Assembly: GCA_903838355.1 (NCBI GenBank)
Contig: CAILYC010000039.1
Location: 1 to 64,000 of the forward strand
Length of the DNA stretch: 64,000 nt
Source of the DNA: an uncultured Burkholderiales bacterium
GTDB lineage: Bacteria; Pseudomonadota; Gammaproteobacteria; Burkholderiales; Burkholderiaceae_C
Direction of reading: 5' to 3'
Part shown: positions 1 through 9,027 of the stretch, one piece after another
How positions within the stretch are numbered: the first letter of the stretch is position 1
How the letters are laid out: every line of letters begins with the position of its first letter
The notes under the pieces: model-generated
What the model saw: only the letters and a program-made list of their open reading frames with translations
Told to the model about the DNA's origin: nothing
The model's database searches: none
Translations under genes and position numbers: made by a program

Positions 1-1
1 C

Positions 2-145
2 GCAGTCAATATGTTAGAGCGCGGGCAGCGCTTGTTGGCCTGTGCAGAGGAAGGCTCTGGCCGGGGTCGTAAGACCACGGCGAAACCCGCCTCAGTGAAG
101 CAAGAACCCACTGAAGTGACTGCGCATGAGGTTTCTCATGCCTAG
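2..145 (+). CDS. C-terminal end of an unidentified protein (5' truncated by window edge)
   Basis: An open frame enters from the left edge and ends at TAG 143-145, giving 47 residues. The visible tail begins with a helical, LERGQRLL-like segment and then becomes basic and polar (GRGRKTTAKPA), which looks like a disordered C-terminus. I do not recognise the family. It is convergent with the RidA-family gene that follows, with about 22 bp between the stops. The frame has no internal stop, and codon use resembles its neighbours, so it is probably a real gene end. Identity needs the sequence to the left. Confidence 0.5.
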   Translation, partial: AVNMLERGQRLLACAEEGSGRGRKTTAKPASVKQEPTEVTAHEVSHA

Positions 146-167
146 CACCGCAGGAATCCCGGTCTCT

Positions 168-650
168 TCAAGGCTGGGAGGATGTCAAGGTGGCCACGAG
201 TTCAATCTCAACGCACGCACCCATGGGCAGTTGGGCAACCCCAAAGGCCGAGCGGGCATGTTGACCCCTTGGGCCCAACACGTCGAGCAGCAGCTCACTG
301 CAGCCATTGGTGACCAGGTGTTGCTCGGTATACAGTGCCGTGCTGTTGACCAAGCTCATGACTTTGACGATTTTATCGATCTGGTTCAAGTCCTTGCCCA
401 CCGACAGGCATGCAGCGTGCAAGGTGCCCAGTAAATCTATGGCAACCCGCTTGGCGGCCTCATACCCCTGAGCCGTGCTCATGTTGAGTCCGAGTTGACC
501 GCTGTAGACCAGCCCCTCTTTTTTGGCAATGTGGCCACTGAGGTAAATCCAAGAGCCTTGAACGACAAAGGGAACATAGGCCGCAGCGGGCGTGGCAACA
601 GGGGGCAAATCAATGCCAAGGGTTTGGAGTTGGGTGTAGATGTTGTTCAT
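168..650 (-). CDS. RidA/YjgF-family protein
   Basis: The protein belongs to the RidA (YjgF/YER057c/UK114) family, whose best-known members hydrolyse reactive enamine/imine intermediates from PLP enzymes. This longer variant (about 160 aa rather than 130) resembles the Atu1372-like subgroup: an N-terminal LxxLGIxLP segment, then WIYLSGHIAKKEG, GYEAAKRVAIDLLG and a C-terminal ARSAFGVAQLPMGACVEIE stretch that matches the family's closing RxxxGVxxLPxxxxVEIE signature. The start is taken at the ATG at 650. The frame is open to 722, but the extra 24 residues are atypical and no ribosome site supports either start. Family is confident; substrate unknown. Confidence 0.85.
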   Translation of the reverse strand: MNNIYTQLQTLGIDLPPVATPAAAYVPFVVQGSWIYLSGHIAKKEGLVYSGQLGLNMSTAQGYEAAKRVAIDLLGTLHAACLSVGKDLNQIDKIVKVMSLVNSTALYTEQHLVTNGCSELLLDVLGPRGQHARSAFGVAQLPMGACVEIELVATLTSSQP

Positions 651-921
651 GAATAAAGCGGTAAAAAAAGGGGGGGCTAGAGTGCGTCTGGGCAGTTCTC
701 CATGATATGGGGGTTGCGACATGGACTCAACAACTGAATTTTAACCATCGGCGTATTTGATGCTTGCTGGTAGCCCGGGGGGTGGGCGGGCTCAAGAAAA
801 AGGTTTTGAAGTCGATCATTCACCAGTCGGGATCAATGAGACCACCCTTTCGACGCGGTCTGCTCGATTGTTTCTTGCATTGAGTCCAACATGAAGTTCG
901 TCCCTTTTTAATTGCTCTACC

Positions 922-1410
922 ATGTTCAATCTCGCTCATTTAACGTCAGGCTCAAACACCCGAGGCCAATCTCCAGAGGGCCAGTTTGGCCGTGGACTCA
1001 AGCGTTTGGCAGCCTCATTGCTCTGTGCATTGGTGTTGGGCTCACCGTTTTTGAGTGCCCAAGCCGATTGGGCCGAGTTGGACAAAGATGAAGACGTCAC
1101 CCACCTCTGGGACAAAGAAGCTGTGAAAGCGGTTCATGTCTCGCGTTACGTCTGGACTTTGGCCAATTTGAGCAAGGCCTCCTCCACCGTCAATGGCGAC
1201 AGCTACCAGTCTCAGATGACGCGCTGGCGGCTTTACTGCGTGAACGACACTTTTGTGAAACTGTCGGTCTCGATGTTTGAAAAACCTTTGGGCAAAGGCA
1301 AAGAGGTTTTTACCACCGACGAGCAAGAGTGGAAAACCAAAGAGTATCCGATACGCCCCAATACCTATTTGGCGACCCTTAAAAAGCAAGTTTGCCAAAA
1401 CGCCAGTTGA
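922..1410 (+). CDS. Secreted surface-adhesin-E-like (CNP1-type) protein
   Basis: This is a 162-residue protein with a long polar N-terminus followed by a hydrophobic segment (LAASLLCALVLGSPFLSAQA, about residues 29-48) that reads as a Sec signal peptide, with probable cleavage after AQA. The mature part (ADWAEL, VSRYVWTLANL, YQSQMTRWRLYCVNDTF) resembles the small beta-rich surface-adhesin protein E / CNP1-like family of betaproteobacterial envelope proteins: a conserved Trp in VWTL, followed by a basic YxxxxxRWxxxC motif. Function in the family is poorly known. It stands alone, convergent with cphA 50 bp downstream. The 270 bp upstream contains no recognised element. An alternative is a generic periplasmic hypothetical protein. 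Confidence 0.6.
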   Translation: MFNLAHLTSGSNTRGQSPEGQFGRGLKRLAASLLCALVLGSPFLSAQADWAELDKDEDVTHLWDKEAVKAVHVSRYVWTLANLSKASSTVNGDSYQSQMTRWRLYCVNDTFVKLSVSMFEKPLGKGKEVFTTDEQEWKTKEYPIRPNTYLATLKKQVCQNAS

Positions 1411-1460
1411 CAAGCCCTGCCACTGGGGGGGTGAGGCGCAAAGGCTTGGGTGTTGCTCCC

Positions 1461-4040
1461 TTAAGTCTTGATGGCCGCTTGGACGCGGCCCATGATGTGG
1501 GCCAAGGCTTCTTCTACTTGGTCAATCAAGATCAAGCACAAATCCCCTGAAGTCAGCGCATTCAAGGCCAAATCAATGGCCAAAAACTCGCCATAGACTT
1601 CTTCAATTTTTTCGGTTTTTTTGGCGCCTTGAAGGCCCTCACGCAAAAGTGCCAAGACTTCACCGTCGATACGACCACGCTGGCAAGCATCTTGGTAAAG
1701 AACCACTTCGTCAAACACGTCGCCAATGATGCGGGTTTGCTCGCGAATGTCTTCGTCCCTGCGGTCCCCAGCGCCCGAGATCACGACGCTGCGTTTCTTG
1801 GCCGGCAGGTTTGTGACCGCTTGGACCAAGGCTTTGATGGCGTCGGGGTTGTGGCCGTAGTCGGCAATCACAGTGGCACCTTTGTAGTCAAACACATTGA
1901 AGCGCCCCGGAACGGCTTGGGCGTCGCTCACAAAAGTGGACAGCCCTTTGCAAATCATCTCCCAAGACAGACCTGAAGCCCAAGTGGCGGCAATCGAGGC
2001 CATCGCATTTTCAATCTGAAAGTTGATCGCGCCGCTGCGCGTCAAAGGAATGTCCACCATCGGGATTCTCACTTGCATGCTGCCTTGCATGGCCACGATT
2101 TGGTCGTCTTCGACAAACACCACCCGTTTGCCCTGGGCACGGTGCGTGGCGATGACGGGGTGGTGTGGGTCGAGTGCAAAAAACGTGACCTGTCCGGGGC
2201 AATTGGCCGCCATCGCCGCCACCATGGGGTCAGAGGCGTTCAAGACTGCCATGCCGTTTTCGGCCACGTTTTGCACGACCATGCGCTTTAAGACGGCCAA
2301 ATCATCCACGGTGGTGATGTAGTTCAGCCCCAGGTGGTCTCCCATGCCGATGTTGGTGACGACCGCCACTTGGCAGCGATCAAAGGCCAATCCTTCTCTG
2401 AGCATCCCGCCTCGGGCCGTTTCAAAAACAGCCGCGTCGACATCGGGGTGCATGAGCACATTGCGGGCACTGCGCGGCCCAGAGCAATCGCCCGAATCAA
2501 TTTGCCGGCCATTGACAAACACCCCGTCGGTGTTGGTCATGCCAATTCTGAGCCCACTCATTCTAAGCAAGTGACTGATCAATCGAACGGTGGTGGTTTT
2601 GCCATTGGTCCCGGTGACTGCGATCACGGGAATGCGACCATCTTCATCCTTGGGGAAAACCTGGGCAATGATGGCTTCGCCCACATCCCGCCCTTTGCCA
2701 AAGGAGGGGTTCAAGTGCATCCTGAGTCCCGGCGCGGCATTGACTTCCACCACGCCACCGTGTTGTTCTTCCAGAGGTTTTAACACCGTCTCGCACACCA
2801 CGTCCACGCCGCACACGTCAAGGCCTACCATCTGGGCTGCGGCCACGGCGCGCGCCGCCACCTCGGGGTGCACATCGTCGGTCACATCGGTGGCACTTCC
2901 GCCGGTTGATAAATTGGCGTTGTTTCTCAAAATCACCCGCACGCCTTTGTCGGGCACGCTGTCGGATTGGTAGCCTTGCTCTTGCAAACGCATCAAGGCC
3001 ACATCGTCGAAACGAATTTTGGTGAGCGCCGTCGCGTGTCCGTCTCCGCGCTTGGGGTCAGCGTTCACGAGGTCGACCAGTTGTTTAACGCTGTGCACAC
3101 CGTCGCCAGTGACAAAAGGTGGCTCGCGCCGGGCTGCCGCCACCAGTCTCTCGCCCACGACCAAAAGCCGATAGTCGTTGCCAGGTAAAAAGCGTTCAAC
3201 CAAGATTTCTTCACGAAAGGACCTGGCATTGTCATACGCCTGCATCACTTCCTCTTGGGTGTTCACATTGACCGATACACCTTTGCCTTGATTGCCGTCT
3301 CGGGGTTTGACGACCACCGGCAGACCAATCTCCAAAGCCGCCGCCCAGGCATCGCCTGCATCGTTCACCGGTCGTCCATGGGGCACGGGAACGCCTGCAG
3401 CAAAGAGCAATTTTTTGGTGAGTTCTTTGTCTTGAGCAATGGACTCGGCAATGGCACTGGTCGCATCGATCTCGGCGGCTTGGATGCGTCGCTGTTTGGA
3501 TCCCCAACCAAATTGCACCAAACTGCCCTGGGTCAATCGTCGGTAGGGAATTCCCCTGGCCAATGCAGCGTCAACGATCGAGCCTGTTGAGGGGCCGAGT
3601 CGAATGTCCTCATCGAGTTCGCGCAGGCGATTCAAGGCCGCATCCAACTCGAATCCCGTGTCATTCAACGCCGCTTTGCACAATGCTTGCGCCAACTCCA
3701 GTGCCAAGATGCCCACTTCCTCTTCGGTGTACTCTACCACCACTTGGTAGAGGCCTTGCTCTGAGGTGGGGGTGGTGCGACTAAAGGTGACAGGACAACC
3801 CGCCTGGGTTTGCAGATGCAAGGTGGCAATCTCCAACGCATTGGCCAAACTCATCTTGGCGCCACGCTCATTGGGTCTCAAGTTGCCCATGCCGGGGAAT
3901 AGATTGCGCAGTCGCTGCTCAAAATGGGGCAAGGCGCTCAAGTCGTTGTGCAGGCCTTCGCACTTGATCAACGCTTCGATGGCGGTGTGGCGTGTCCATA
4001 AATTGGGCCCTCTCAGGGCGCGAATGCGAGAAACGTTCAT
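1461..4040 (-). CDS. cphA: Cyanophycin synthetase (CphA, complete)
   Basis: Non-ribosomal enzyme that builds cyanophycin (multi-L-arginyl-poly-L-aspartate) from Asp, Arg and ATP in the cytoplasm. The 859 residues show the three expected parts: a family-specific N-domain starting with RALRGPNLW, an ATP-grasp domain (KPRDGNQGKGVSV near residue 243) and a Mur-ligase-like domain with an intact P-loop (GTNGKTT near 475) and its C-terminal lobe (PGRFN then DYGHNPDAI). Both ATP sites therefore look functional. It is the second gene of a minus-strand pair: its ATG overlaps the stop of cphA' by four bases (ATGA, 4037-4040), indicating translational coupling. No cyanophycinase or isoaspartyl dipeptidase gene is in the window. 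Confidence 0.95.
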   Translation of the reverse strand: MNVSRIRALRGPNLWTRHTAIEALIKCEGLHNDLSALPHFEQRLRNLFPGMGNLRPNERGAKMSLANALEIATLHLQTQAGCPVTFSRTTPTSEQGLYQVVVEYTEEEVGILALELAQALCKAALNDTGFELDAALNRLRELDEDIRLGPSTGSIVDAALARGIPYRRLTQGSLVQFGWGSKQRRIQAAEIDATSAIAESIAQDKELTKKLLFAAGVPVPHGRPVNDAGDAWAAALEIGLPVVVKPRDGNQGKGVSVNVNTQEEVMQAYDNARSFREEILVERFLPGNDYRLLVVGERLVAAARREPPFVTGDGVHSVKQLVDLVNADPKRGDGHATALTKIRFDDVALMRLQEQGYQSDSVPDKGVRVILRNNANLSTGGSATDVTDDVHPEVAARAVAAAQMVGLDVCGVDVVCETVLKPLEEQHGGVVEVNAAPGLRMHLNPSFGKGRDVGEAIIAQVFPKDEDGRIPVIAVTGTNGKTTTVRLISHLLRMSGLRIGMTNTDGVFVNGRQIDSGDCSGPRSARNVLMHPDVDAAVFETARGGMLREGLAFDRCQVAVVTNIGMGDHLGLNYITTVDDLAVLKRMVVQNVAENGMAVLNASDPMVAAMAANCPGQVTFFALDPHHPVIATHRAQGKRVVFVEDDQIVAMQGSMQVRIPMVDIPLTRSGAINFQIENAMASIAATWASGLSWEMICKGLSTFVSDAQAVPGRFNVFDYKGATVIADYGHNPDAIKALVQAVTNLPAKKRSVVISGAGDRRDEDIREQTRIIGDVFDEVVLYQDACQRGRIDGEVLALLREGLQGAKKTEKIEEVYGEFLAIDLALNALTSGDLCLILIDQVEEALAHIMGRVQAAIKT

Positions 4041-6241
4041 GCAAGAGTCCTGACTTCTTGGGTCGCAACATTGGTTTTTTGGCCGAAATTTTTCAAACCC
4101 GCTCGGATGAGCAATGGCGCAATGTCAAGCGCCCATGCACACGCAACGCCCGCCAAGAGGGTCTCCAATTGAAACCCGTCTTGTTTGATGCGCACCGCAA
4201 TCGGCGGGAAATCAAGGTGAAAAAGCAGGGTTTCTTGATCTCCCCGAGCAAGCACCACATGACCGTCTCTGAAGTAAACGCTGCGCCGTCCTTGAGCGCG
4301 GTTTTGCTCAATGGCCTCAATGCTGGGGTCGGTAGAGTAAAGAATCACTTCACCGTCGCTGTACTGGGCCAAGTTCAAAACTTGTTCGTCCTGAGCATTG
4401 AGCACGCTCACGCCCTCGTTCAAGACCAAGTCAATTTGGGTGCGCATCACATTTTTAAATTTCTCTGCGTCATGGATGTCATGATCGTCCAAATCCCAGG
4501 CTTGGCGATTCATGTCGGTCACCACGCCGACCAAGCAGCGATCATAAGGCAAGCCGTCTTGCAAGATATGCCAAGGCGAGGTTTGAAACACGGCGGCATC
4601 AAGCGTGCGGTTGATCAGCAGTCTCTCACCAATGGAGAAAACCCGAGCGTCTTGGGTTTGGACTTGACGCTGATCCATGAATAAACCGTCCTCGCAGGCG
4701 AGTCCCACGCGAAGGCCTGAGAGGTGAACGAGCCAGGTGATCAAATGCGAGAGCAAATTTGTTTGGGTCGAACCCAGCACGCCCACAATAGGAATGCGCC
4801 CGTTCTCTTTCTTGCTAAACAAGTGATCAATGATGGCTTGCCCCACGGGTCTGGGTTTGCCCGTCAAAGGCTTGAGGTGCATCAAAAGACCTGGGCCAGC
4901 GTTGACCTCCACAATGGCGGCGCCTTGGTCTATCAAGGGCTTGGAGATGTCTTGGGCGACCAGGTCAATTCCCGCAATGTCCAATCCCACCACACGAGCT
5001 GCCAGGCACACGGCTGCGGCAACCTCGGGGTGAACCCAATCGGTGACGTCGTTGTTCAAATTGCCATCGCGCTTGACAATGATCTCTTGGTTGACTTCCA
5101 GGACCGTTTCAGGCTTAACGCCTTGACTCTCGATTTGCAACAAATCTTGCGGATTTTCATGAAGTCGAATGATATCCATGGGGAAATGGTCTTCACGCCC
5201 GCGTCTGGGGTCGGAGTTGATTTGGATCTCGATGAGCTCGCTTACCGTGTGCTTGCCATCTCCAACCACAAAGACCGTCTCGCCCTTGGTGGCGGCAACC
5301 AATTGGTTTCCAACGACGAGCAAGCGGTGTTCGTCACCTAAGATGTAGCGCTCGACGAGCACCTCGGAGCCGGCTGCATCGGCGATGTGAAAGGCGGCTC
5401 TCACGCCTTCTTCAGTTTTGAGTCCCAGGGAGACGCCAATGCCATTGTTGTTGTCGGTGGGTTTGATGACCACCGGCAGTCCAATGTCTTGCGCCACACG
5501 CCAAGCCTCATCCGGGCTTTTGACCAAGGAGCCTTCAGGCACAGGGATGCCACAGTTTTGAAGGAGTTGTTTGGTGAGGTCTTTGTCGCTGGAGATGTTC
5601 TCCGAGATGGCGCTGGTGTGGTCGGACTCGGCGGTCCAAATGCGACGCTGTTTTTTACCGTAGCCCAATTGCACCAAATTACCTTCGGTGAGTCGAATGT
5701 GCGGGATTCGCCGAGCAACGGCGGCTTCAACGATGCAGTTGGTGCTGGGCCCTAAGCACAACTTGTCCACCAGTTTTTTCATGAGCTTGACGGTGGCCTT
5801 GATGTCATAAGGGACATCGTTGATGGCCGACATCACCAAGTCTTTGGCCATGAGCAAACTTTGACGCCCAACTTCCTCCTGCGCGGCGCGAATGACGACT
5901 TTGTAGACCCCAGAGGTACTGGTCTCGCGTGCTTTGCCAAAACCCGTCTCGAGTCCTGCCAAAGTCTGTAATTCCAGTGCCACGTGCTCCATGATGTGGC
6001 CAGCCCAGGTGCCGTCTTTGAGTCGCAGCAAAAAGCCACCTCTCTCGCCGATGCCACAGCGGTGCTCGATGAGTCCTGGCAACCAGGATGTCAGCCGTTC
6101 ATAAAAACCTGGGATTAAATTGGAGGGAAATTGCTCCAATTCACCCAAATCAACCCACGCTTCAATCACCGAGCGGTAAGTCCAAATATTGGGACCACGC
6201 AAATAGCGCATTTTGAGGATTTGAATGTCTTTGTGTGACAT
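4037..6241 (-). CDS. cphA': Cyanophycin synthetase-like protein CphA' with defective Mur-ligase half
   Basis: This CphA paralogue of 734 residues is first in the pair with cphA. The N-domain (MRYLRGPNIWTYRSVIEAW) and ATP-grasp core (KPTDNNNGIGVSLG, near residue 257) match CphA well, so an amide-forming activity is plausible. The Mur-ligase part is degraded: where CphA has GTNGKTT, this protein has GSTQTNLL (near residue 487), which lacks the P-loop lysine, and the protein stops before the C-terminal lobe that carries DYGHNP in CphA. That combination recalls cyanobacterial CphA2, which is shortened and polymerises beta-aspartyl-arginine dipeptides using one ATP site. The same role here is inference. 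An alternative start is the Met at residue 11. Confidence 0.9.
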   Translation of the reverse strand: MSHKDIQILKMRYLRGPNIWTYRSVIEAWVDLGELEQFPSNLIPGFYERLTSWLPGLIEHRCGIGERGGFLLRLKDGTWAGHIMEHVALELQTLAGLETGFGKARETSTSGVYKVVIRAAQEEVGRQSLLMAKDLVMSAINDVPYDIKATVKLMKKLVDKLCLGPSTNCIVEAAVARRIPHIRLTEGNLVQLGYGKKQRRIWTAESDHTSAISENISSDKDLTKQLLQNCGIPVPEGSLVKSPDEAWRVAQDIGLPVVIKPTDNNNGIGVSLGLKTEEGVRAAFHIADAAGSEVLVERYILGDEHRLLVVGNQLVAATKGETVFVVGDGKHTVSELIEIQINSDPRRGREDHFPMDIIRLHENPQDLLQIESQGVKPETVLEVNQEIIVKRDGNLNNDVTDWVHPEVAAAVCLAARVVGLDIAGIDLVAQDISKPLIDQGAAIVEVNAGPGLLMHLKPLTGKPRPVGQAIIDHLFSKKENGRIPIVGVLGSTQTNLLSHLITWLVHLSGLRVGLACEDGLFMDQRQVQTQDARVFSIGERLLINRTLDAAVFQTSPWHILQDGLPYDRCLVGVVTDMNRQAWDLDDHDIHDAEKFKNVMRTQIDLVLNEGVSVLNAQDEQVLNLAQYSDGEVILYSTDPSIEAIEQNRAQGRRSVYFRDGHVVLARGDQETLLFHLDFPPIAVRIKQDGFQLETLLAGVACAWALDIAPLLIRAGLKNFGQKTNVATQEVRTLA

Positions 6242-6639
6242 GGTGGAGTTTCTGTATTGAAAGGATTAAAACGCTGGCCCCCACGCAAAAGTCGAAAGCC
6301 AAGGGACCCAAAATGCCGTATTCATCGACTTGCTCGCAGCTGTGGCTAGGCGGTTTTTGAGACCCTAGAGCCGCACAAAGAGCAGGGACTTTGATTATCA
6401 CTTTTTTTGGCCAAGTTTCTGATCCTTAGACTGTTAAATGGGGTGTGTGGACTGATTTTGGGCGCAACGATGGGGGCTACAATGTTGGCTGTGTCAACCC
6501 CAGTGGGGGGGCGTGCGTTATAGAGTTTTGAGCATTTTTAAGCGGGTCAAGCTCAACGAAGTCACCCGCCCCCATGGGGGTGAACGTTTGTTCTTTTTTT
6601 GGTGTTTTTTGCCTCATTTTGTTTGATTGCCCTCACTGA
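6242..6639. promoter_or_regulatory. Divergent intergenic region between cphA' and the cyanophycin-associated ABC gene
   Basis: This 398-bp gap separates the two arms of the cyanophycin block and must hold promoters for both. Visible structure: an imperfect stem GCGGGT (6542-6547) with ACCCGC (6564-6569), directly followed by the perfect palindrome CCCCCATGGGGG (6569-6580), about 60 bp before the ABC gene start. A T-rich run (6592-6622) follows. These could be an operator or a leader-RNA hairpin. I could not assign convincing -35/-10 boxes or a known riboswitch class. Confidence 0.4.
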
Positions 6640-8973
6640 ATGTTCATCTCGACTCAAGTTCCAATGCCCACAAGCCTGAGTGCTTTGGTGAAATCGCAAC
6701 TCGATACCCATGAGAACGTTTTGGCGTGGCTAGAAGTTGACTTGAGCCTTCAATTAAAGTTTATTCAAGGGTTTTTAGTGGCCACCAATCAACGCTTGTT
6801 GTCTTGGATGCCCTCAATTGACGGTGAATTCTCCCCCGATTTGAGTTGTCAAAGCTTTCCCCTTGCTGGCTTGGCCATCCTCAGGCACCAAGATTATGCG
6901 GGTGTGGGTTCATTGGAATTGGTTGACACTCAAGAAAGACTGGCCCGTTGGCGCTTTACCCTGGCTCACAACGTGCAGGCACTGTCTTTACAAGTGGCCT
7001 GGAACCAAGTGGTGGCGCGTTCAGGACTGTCCTCGTCAAGAGCAGTGAGCATGGAGGCCGCCCACGGGGAGGACTTTGCTGCTGCGGGCGTTAGGGGTCA
7101 GTCCCCTTCTTTAGATCACGCTCACCTGGGCGTTTTTGATGAGGTCGTCGAAGACACCACGCCATCAACTTGGGGGCTTTTTAGACTTTGGCGTTTTGCC
7201 CGGCCGTATCGCACACGGTTGGCGCTTGGTTTTGTCTTGACCTTGTGCTCAACTGCTGCGACCTTGGTGCCGCCTTACCTCACCATGCCACTCATGGACG
7301 AGGTGTTGATTCCATTTCAAAATGGGCAGCAAATTGAAGCGTCCACCGTGTCCAAGTATTTGTTCGGTTTGATGGGGGCTGCATTGCTGGCCTGGGGATT
7401 GGGGTGGATCAAAACCTATATTTTGGCCTTGGTCTCAGAGCGCATCGGGGCGGACTTGCGCACCACGGCTTATGAGCACTTGATGAAGCTGTCGTTGGAG
7501 TACTTCGGTGGACGGCGCACGGGAGACTTGATGACCCGAATTGGTGGTGAGACAGACCGTTTGTGCGTCTTTTTGTCGCTGCATTTGCTCGATTTTGCCA
7601 CCGACTTTTTGATGATCGTGATGACCTCCATCATACTCTTTAGCATCGATCCATATTTGGCCATGGCCACCTTGCTGCCACTGCCTTTTATTGGTTGGCT
7701 CATTCATGTGGTGAGAGACCGGTTGAGGCTGGGTTTTGAAAAAATAGACCGGGTTTGGTCTGAACTCACCAATGTGCTGGCGGACACCATCCCCGGCATT
7801 CGCGTGGTCAAAGCCTTCGCCCAAGAAGGGCGAGAGAGTGCACGCTTTCGGGAGGCGAACAAGCACAATTTGGCCGTCAACGATCGGATCAATTTTTTGT
7901 GGTCTTTGTTTTCCCCCACCGTGACGCTGATGACCGAGATCGGACTCTTGGTGGTCTGGGCCTTTGGGATTTGGCAAGTGTCGCAGCACAAAGTGACGGT
8001 GGGTGTGTTGACGGCTTTTTTAGCCTACATTGGACGCTTTTACACGCGACTCGATTCCATGAGCCGAATTGTCTCCCACACCCAAAAGGCGGCGGCAGGC
8101 ACCAAACGTATTTTTGAAATCCTTGATCACGTCTCGAGTGTGCCCGAGCCCAAAGATCCCATCGCCTTGAACCACGTTCGTGGCGAGATCAAACTCAGCA
8201 ACGCATCCTTTCGCTATGGCAACCGTTTGGTGATCAAAAACCTGAATTTGAATATCCAACCCGGTGAGATGATTGGATTGGTGGGGCAAAGCGGATCGGG
8301 TAAAAGCACGCTGGTGAATTTGATTTGTCGCTTTTATGACCTCAGTCAAGGTCAAATCGAAGTCGATGGCGTGGACATCAGGCGTTTTCCCTTGGCGCAA
8401 TACCGTGGACACATTGGCTTGGTCTTGCAAGAGCCTTATTTGTTTTTTGGCACCATTGCCGACAACATTGCCTATGGCAAAAGCACGGCCACTCGGCAAG
8501 AGATCATCGCTGCCGCCAGGGCCGCGCATGCCCACGAATTTATCTTGCGCTTGCCCCAAGGTTATGACTCCTTGGTGGGTGAGCGTGGACAAGGGCTCTC
8601 GGGGGGTGAGCGTCAACGCATCTCCATTGCACGCGCTTTGCTGATCAATCCCCAGATCTTGATCATGGACGAGGCCACCTCGTCGGTTGACACAGAAACG
8701 GAGCAAGAAATTCAAAAAGCACTGGACAATTTGGTTCAAGGGCGAACCACCATTGCCATTGCCCATCGACTCTCCACTTTAAAGCGAGCGGATCGCTTGG
8801 TCGTGATGGAGCAAGGGGTCAAGGTGGAGGAGGGGCGCCATGATGATTTGTTGGCCGCCCGAGGCGCCTACTGGCGTTTGTATGAAGCCCAGGCCCAACA
8901 GGCCCAAGATGCATTGACCAGTGGCGGTGTGGATATGCCGCACCATCTCGCACTCAATGCGCAAGAACTTTGA
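6640..8973 (+). CDS. Cyanophycin-associated ABC transporter, fused permease/ATPase with N-terminal PH-like domain
   Basis: The 777-residue protein combines an extra N-terminal domain (residues about 1-135; DTHENVLAWLEVDL, GFLVATNQRLLSW), which resembles bacterial PH-like domains, a six-helix type IV/MsbA-like transmembrane domain (about 187-470) and one nucleotide-binding domain. The latter shows Walker A GQSGSGKST near 550, signature LSGGERQR near 651, Walker B LIMDEA near 674 and the H-loop AIAHRLS. The half-transporter layout predicts a homodimeric exporter. Its position divergent from cphA'/cphA and ahead of a DUF1854 gene matches a conserved arrangement in Burkholderiales. The transported molecule is not known, so the role in cyanophycin metabolism is inferred from context. 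Start choice between ATGs at 6640 and 6664 is open. Confidence 0.88.
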   Translation: MFISTQVPMPTSLSALVKSQLDTHENVLAWLEVDLSLQLKFIQGFLVATNQRLLSWMPSIDGEFSPDLSCQSFPLAGLAILRHQDYAGVGSLELVDTQERLARWRFTLAHNVQALSLQVAWNQVVARSGLSSSRAVSMEAAHGEDFAAAGVRGQSPSLDHAHLGVFDEVVEDTTPSTWGLFRLWRFARPYRTRLALGFVLTLCSTAATLVPPYLTMPLMDEVLIPFQNGQQIEASTVSKYLFGLMGAALLAWGLGWIKTYILALVSERIGADLRTTAYEHLMKLSLEYFGGRRTGDLMTRIGGETDRLCVFLSLHLLDFATDFLMIVMTSIILFSIDPYLAMATLLPLPFIGWLIHVVRDRLRLGFEKIDRVWSELTNVLADTIPGIRVVKAFAQEGRESARFREANKHNLAVNDRINFLWSLFSPTVTLMTEIGLLVVWAFGIWQVSQHKVTVGVLTAFLAYIGRFYTRLDSMSRIVSHTQKAAAGTKRIFEILDHVSSVPEPKDPIALNHVRGEIKLSNASFRYGNRLVIKNLNLNIQPGEMIGLVGQSGSGKSTLVNLICRFYDLSQGQIEVDGVDIRRFPLAQYRGHIGLVLQEPYLFFGTIADNIAYGKSTATRQEIIAAARAAHAHEFILRLPQGYDSLVGERGQGLSGGERQRISIARALLINPQILIMDEATSSVDTETEQEIQKALDNLVQGRTTIAIAHRLSTLKRADRLVVMEQGVKVEEGRHDDLLAARGAYWRLYEAQAQQAQDALTSGGVDMPHHLALNAQEL

Positions 8974-9027
8974 GCCACTGCGGGGACTTTCATTCAACTT
9001 TTCTTCTGAGAATATTCAGCTCCACCC

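Noticed and set aside
1629-5755. Open frames antisense to cphA and cphA'
   Set aside because: They mirror the codon pattern of the two synthetases and show no recognisable motif or translation signal.
6542-6580. Guanidine or other known riboswitch upstream of the cyanophycin ABC gene
   Set aside because: The hairpins lack the conserved loops of the guanidine classes. Only a generic hairpin/palindrome is supported.
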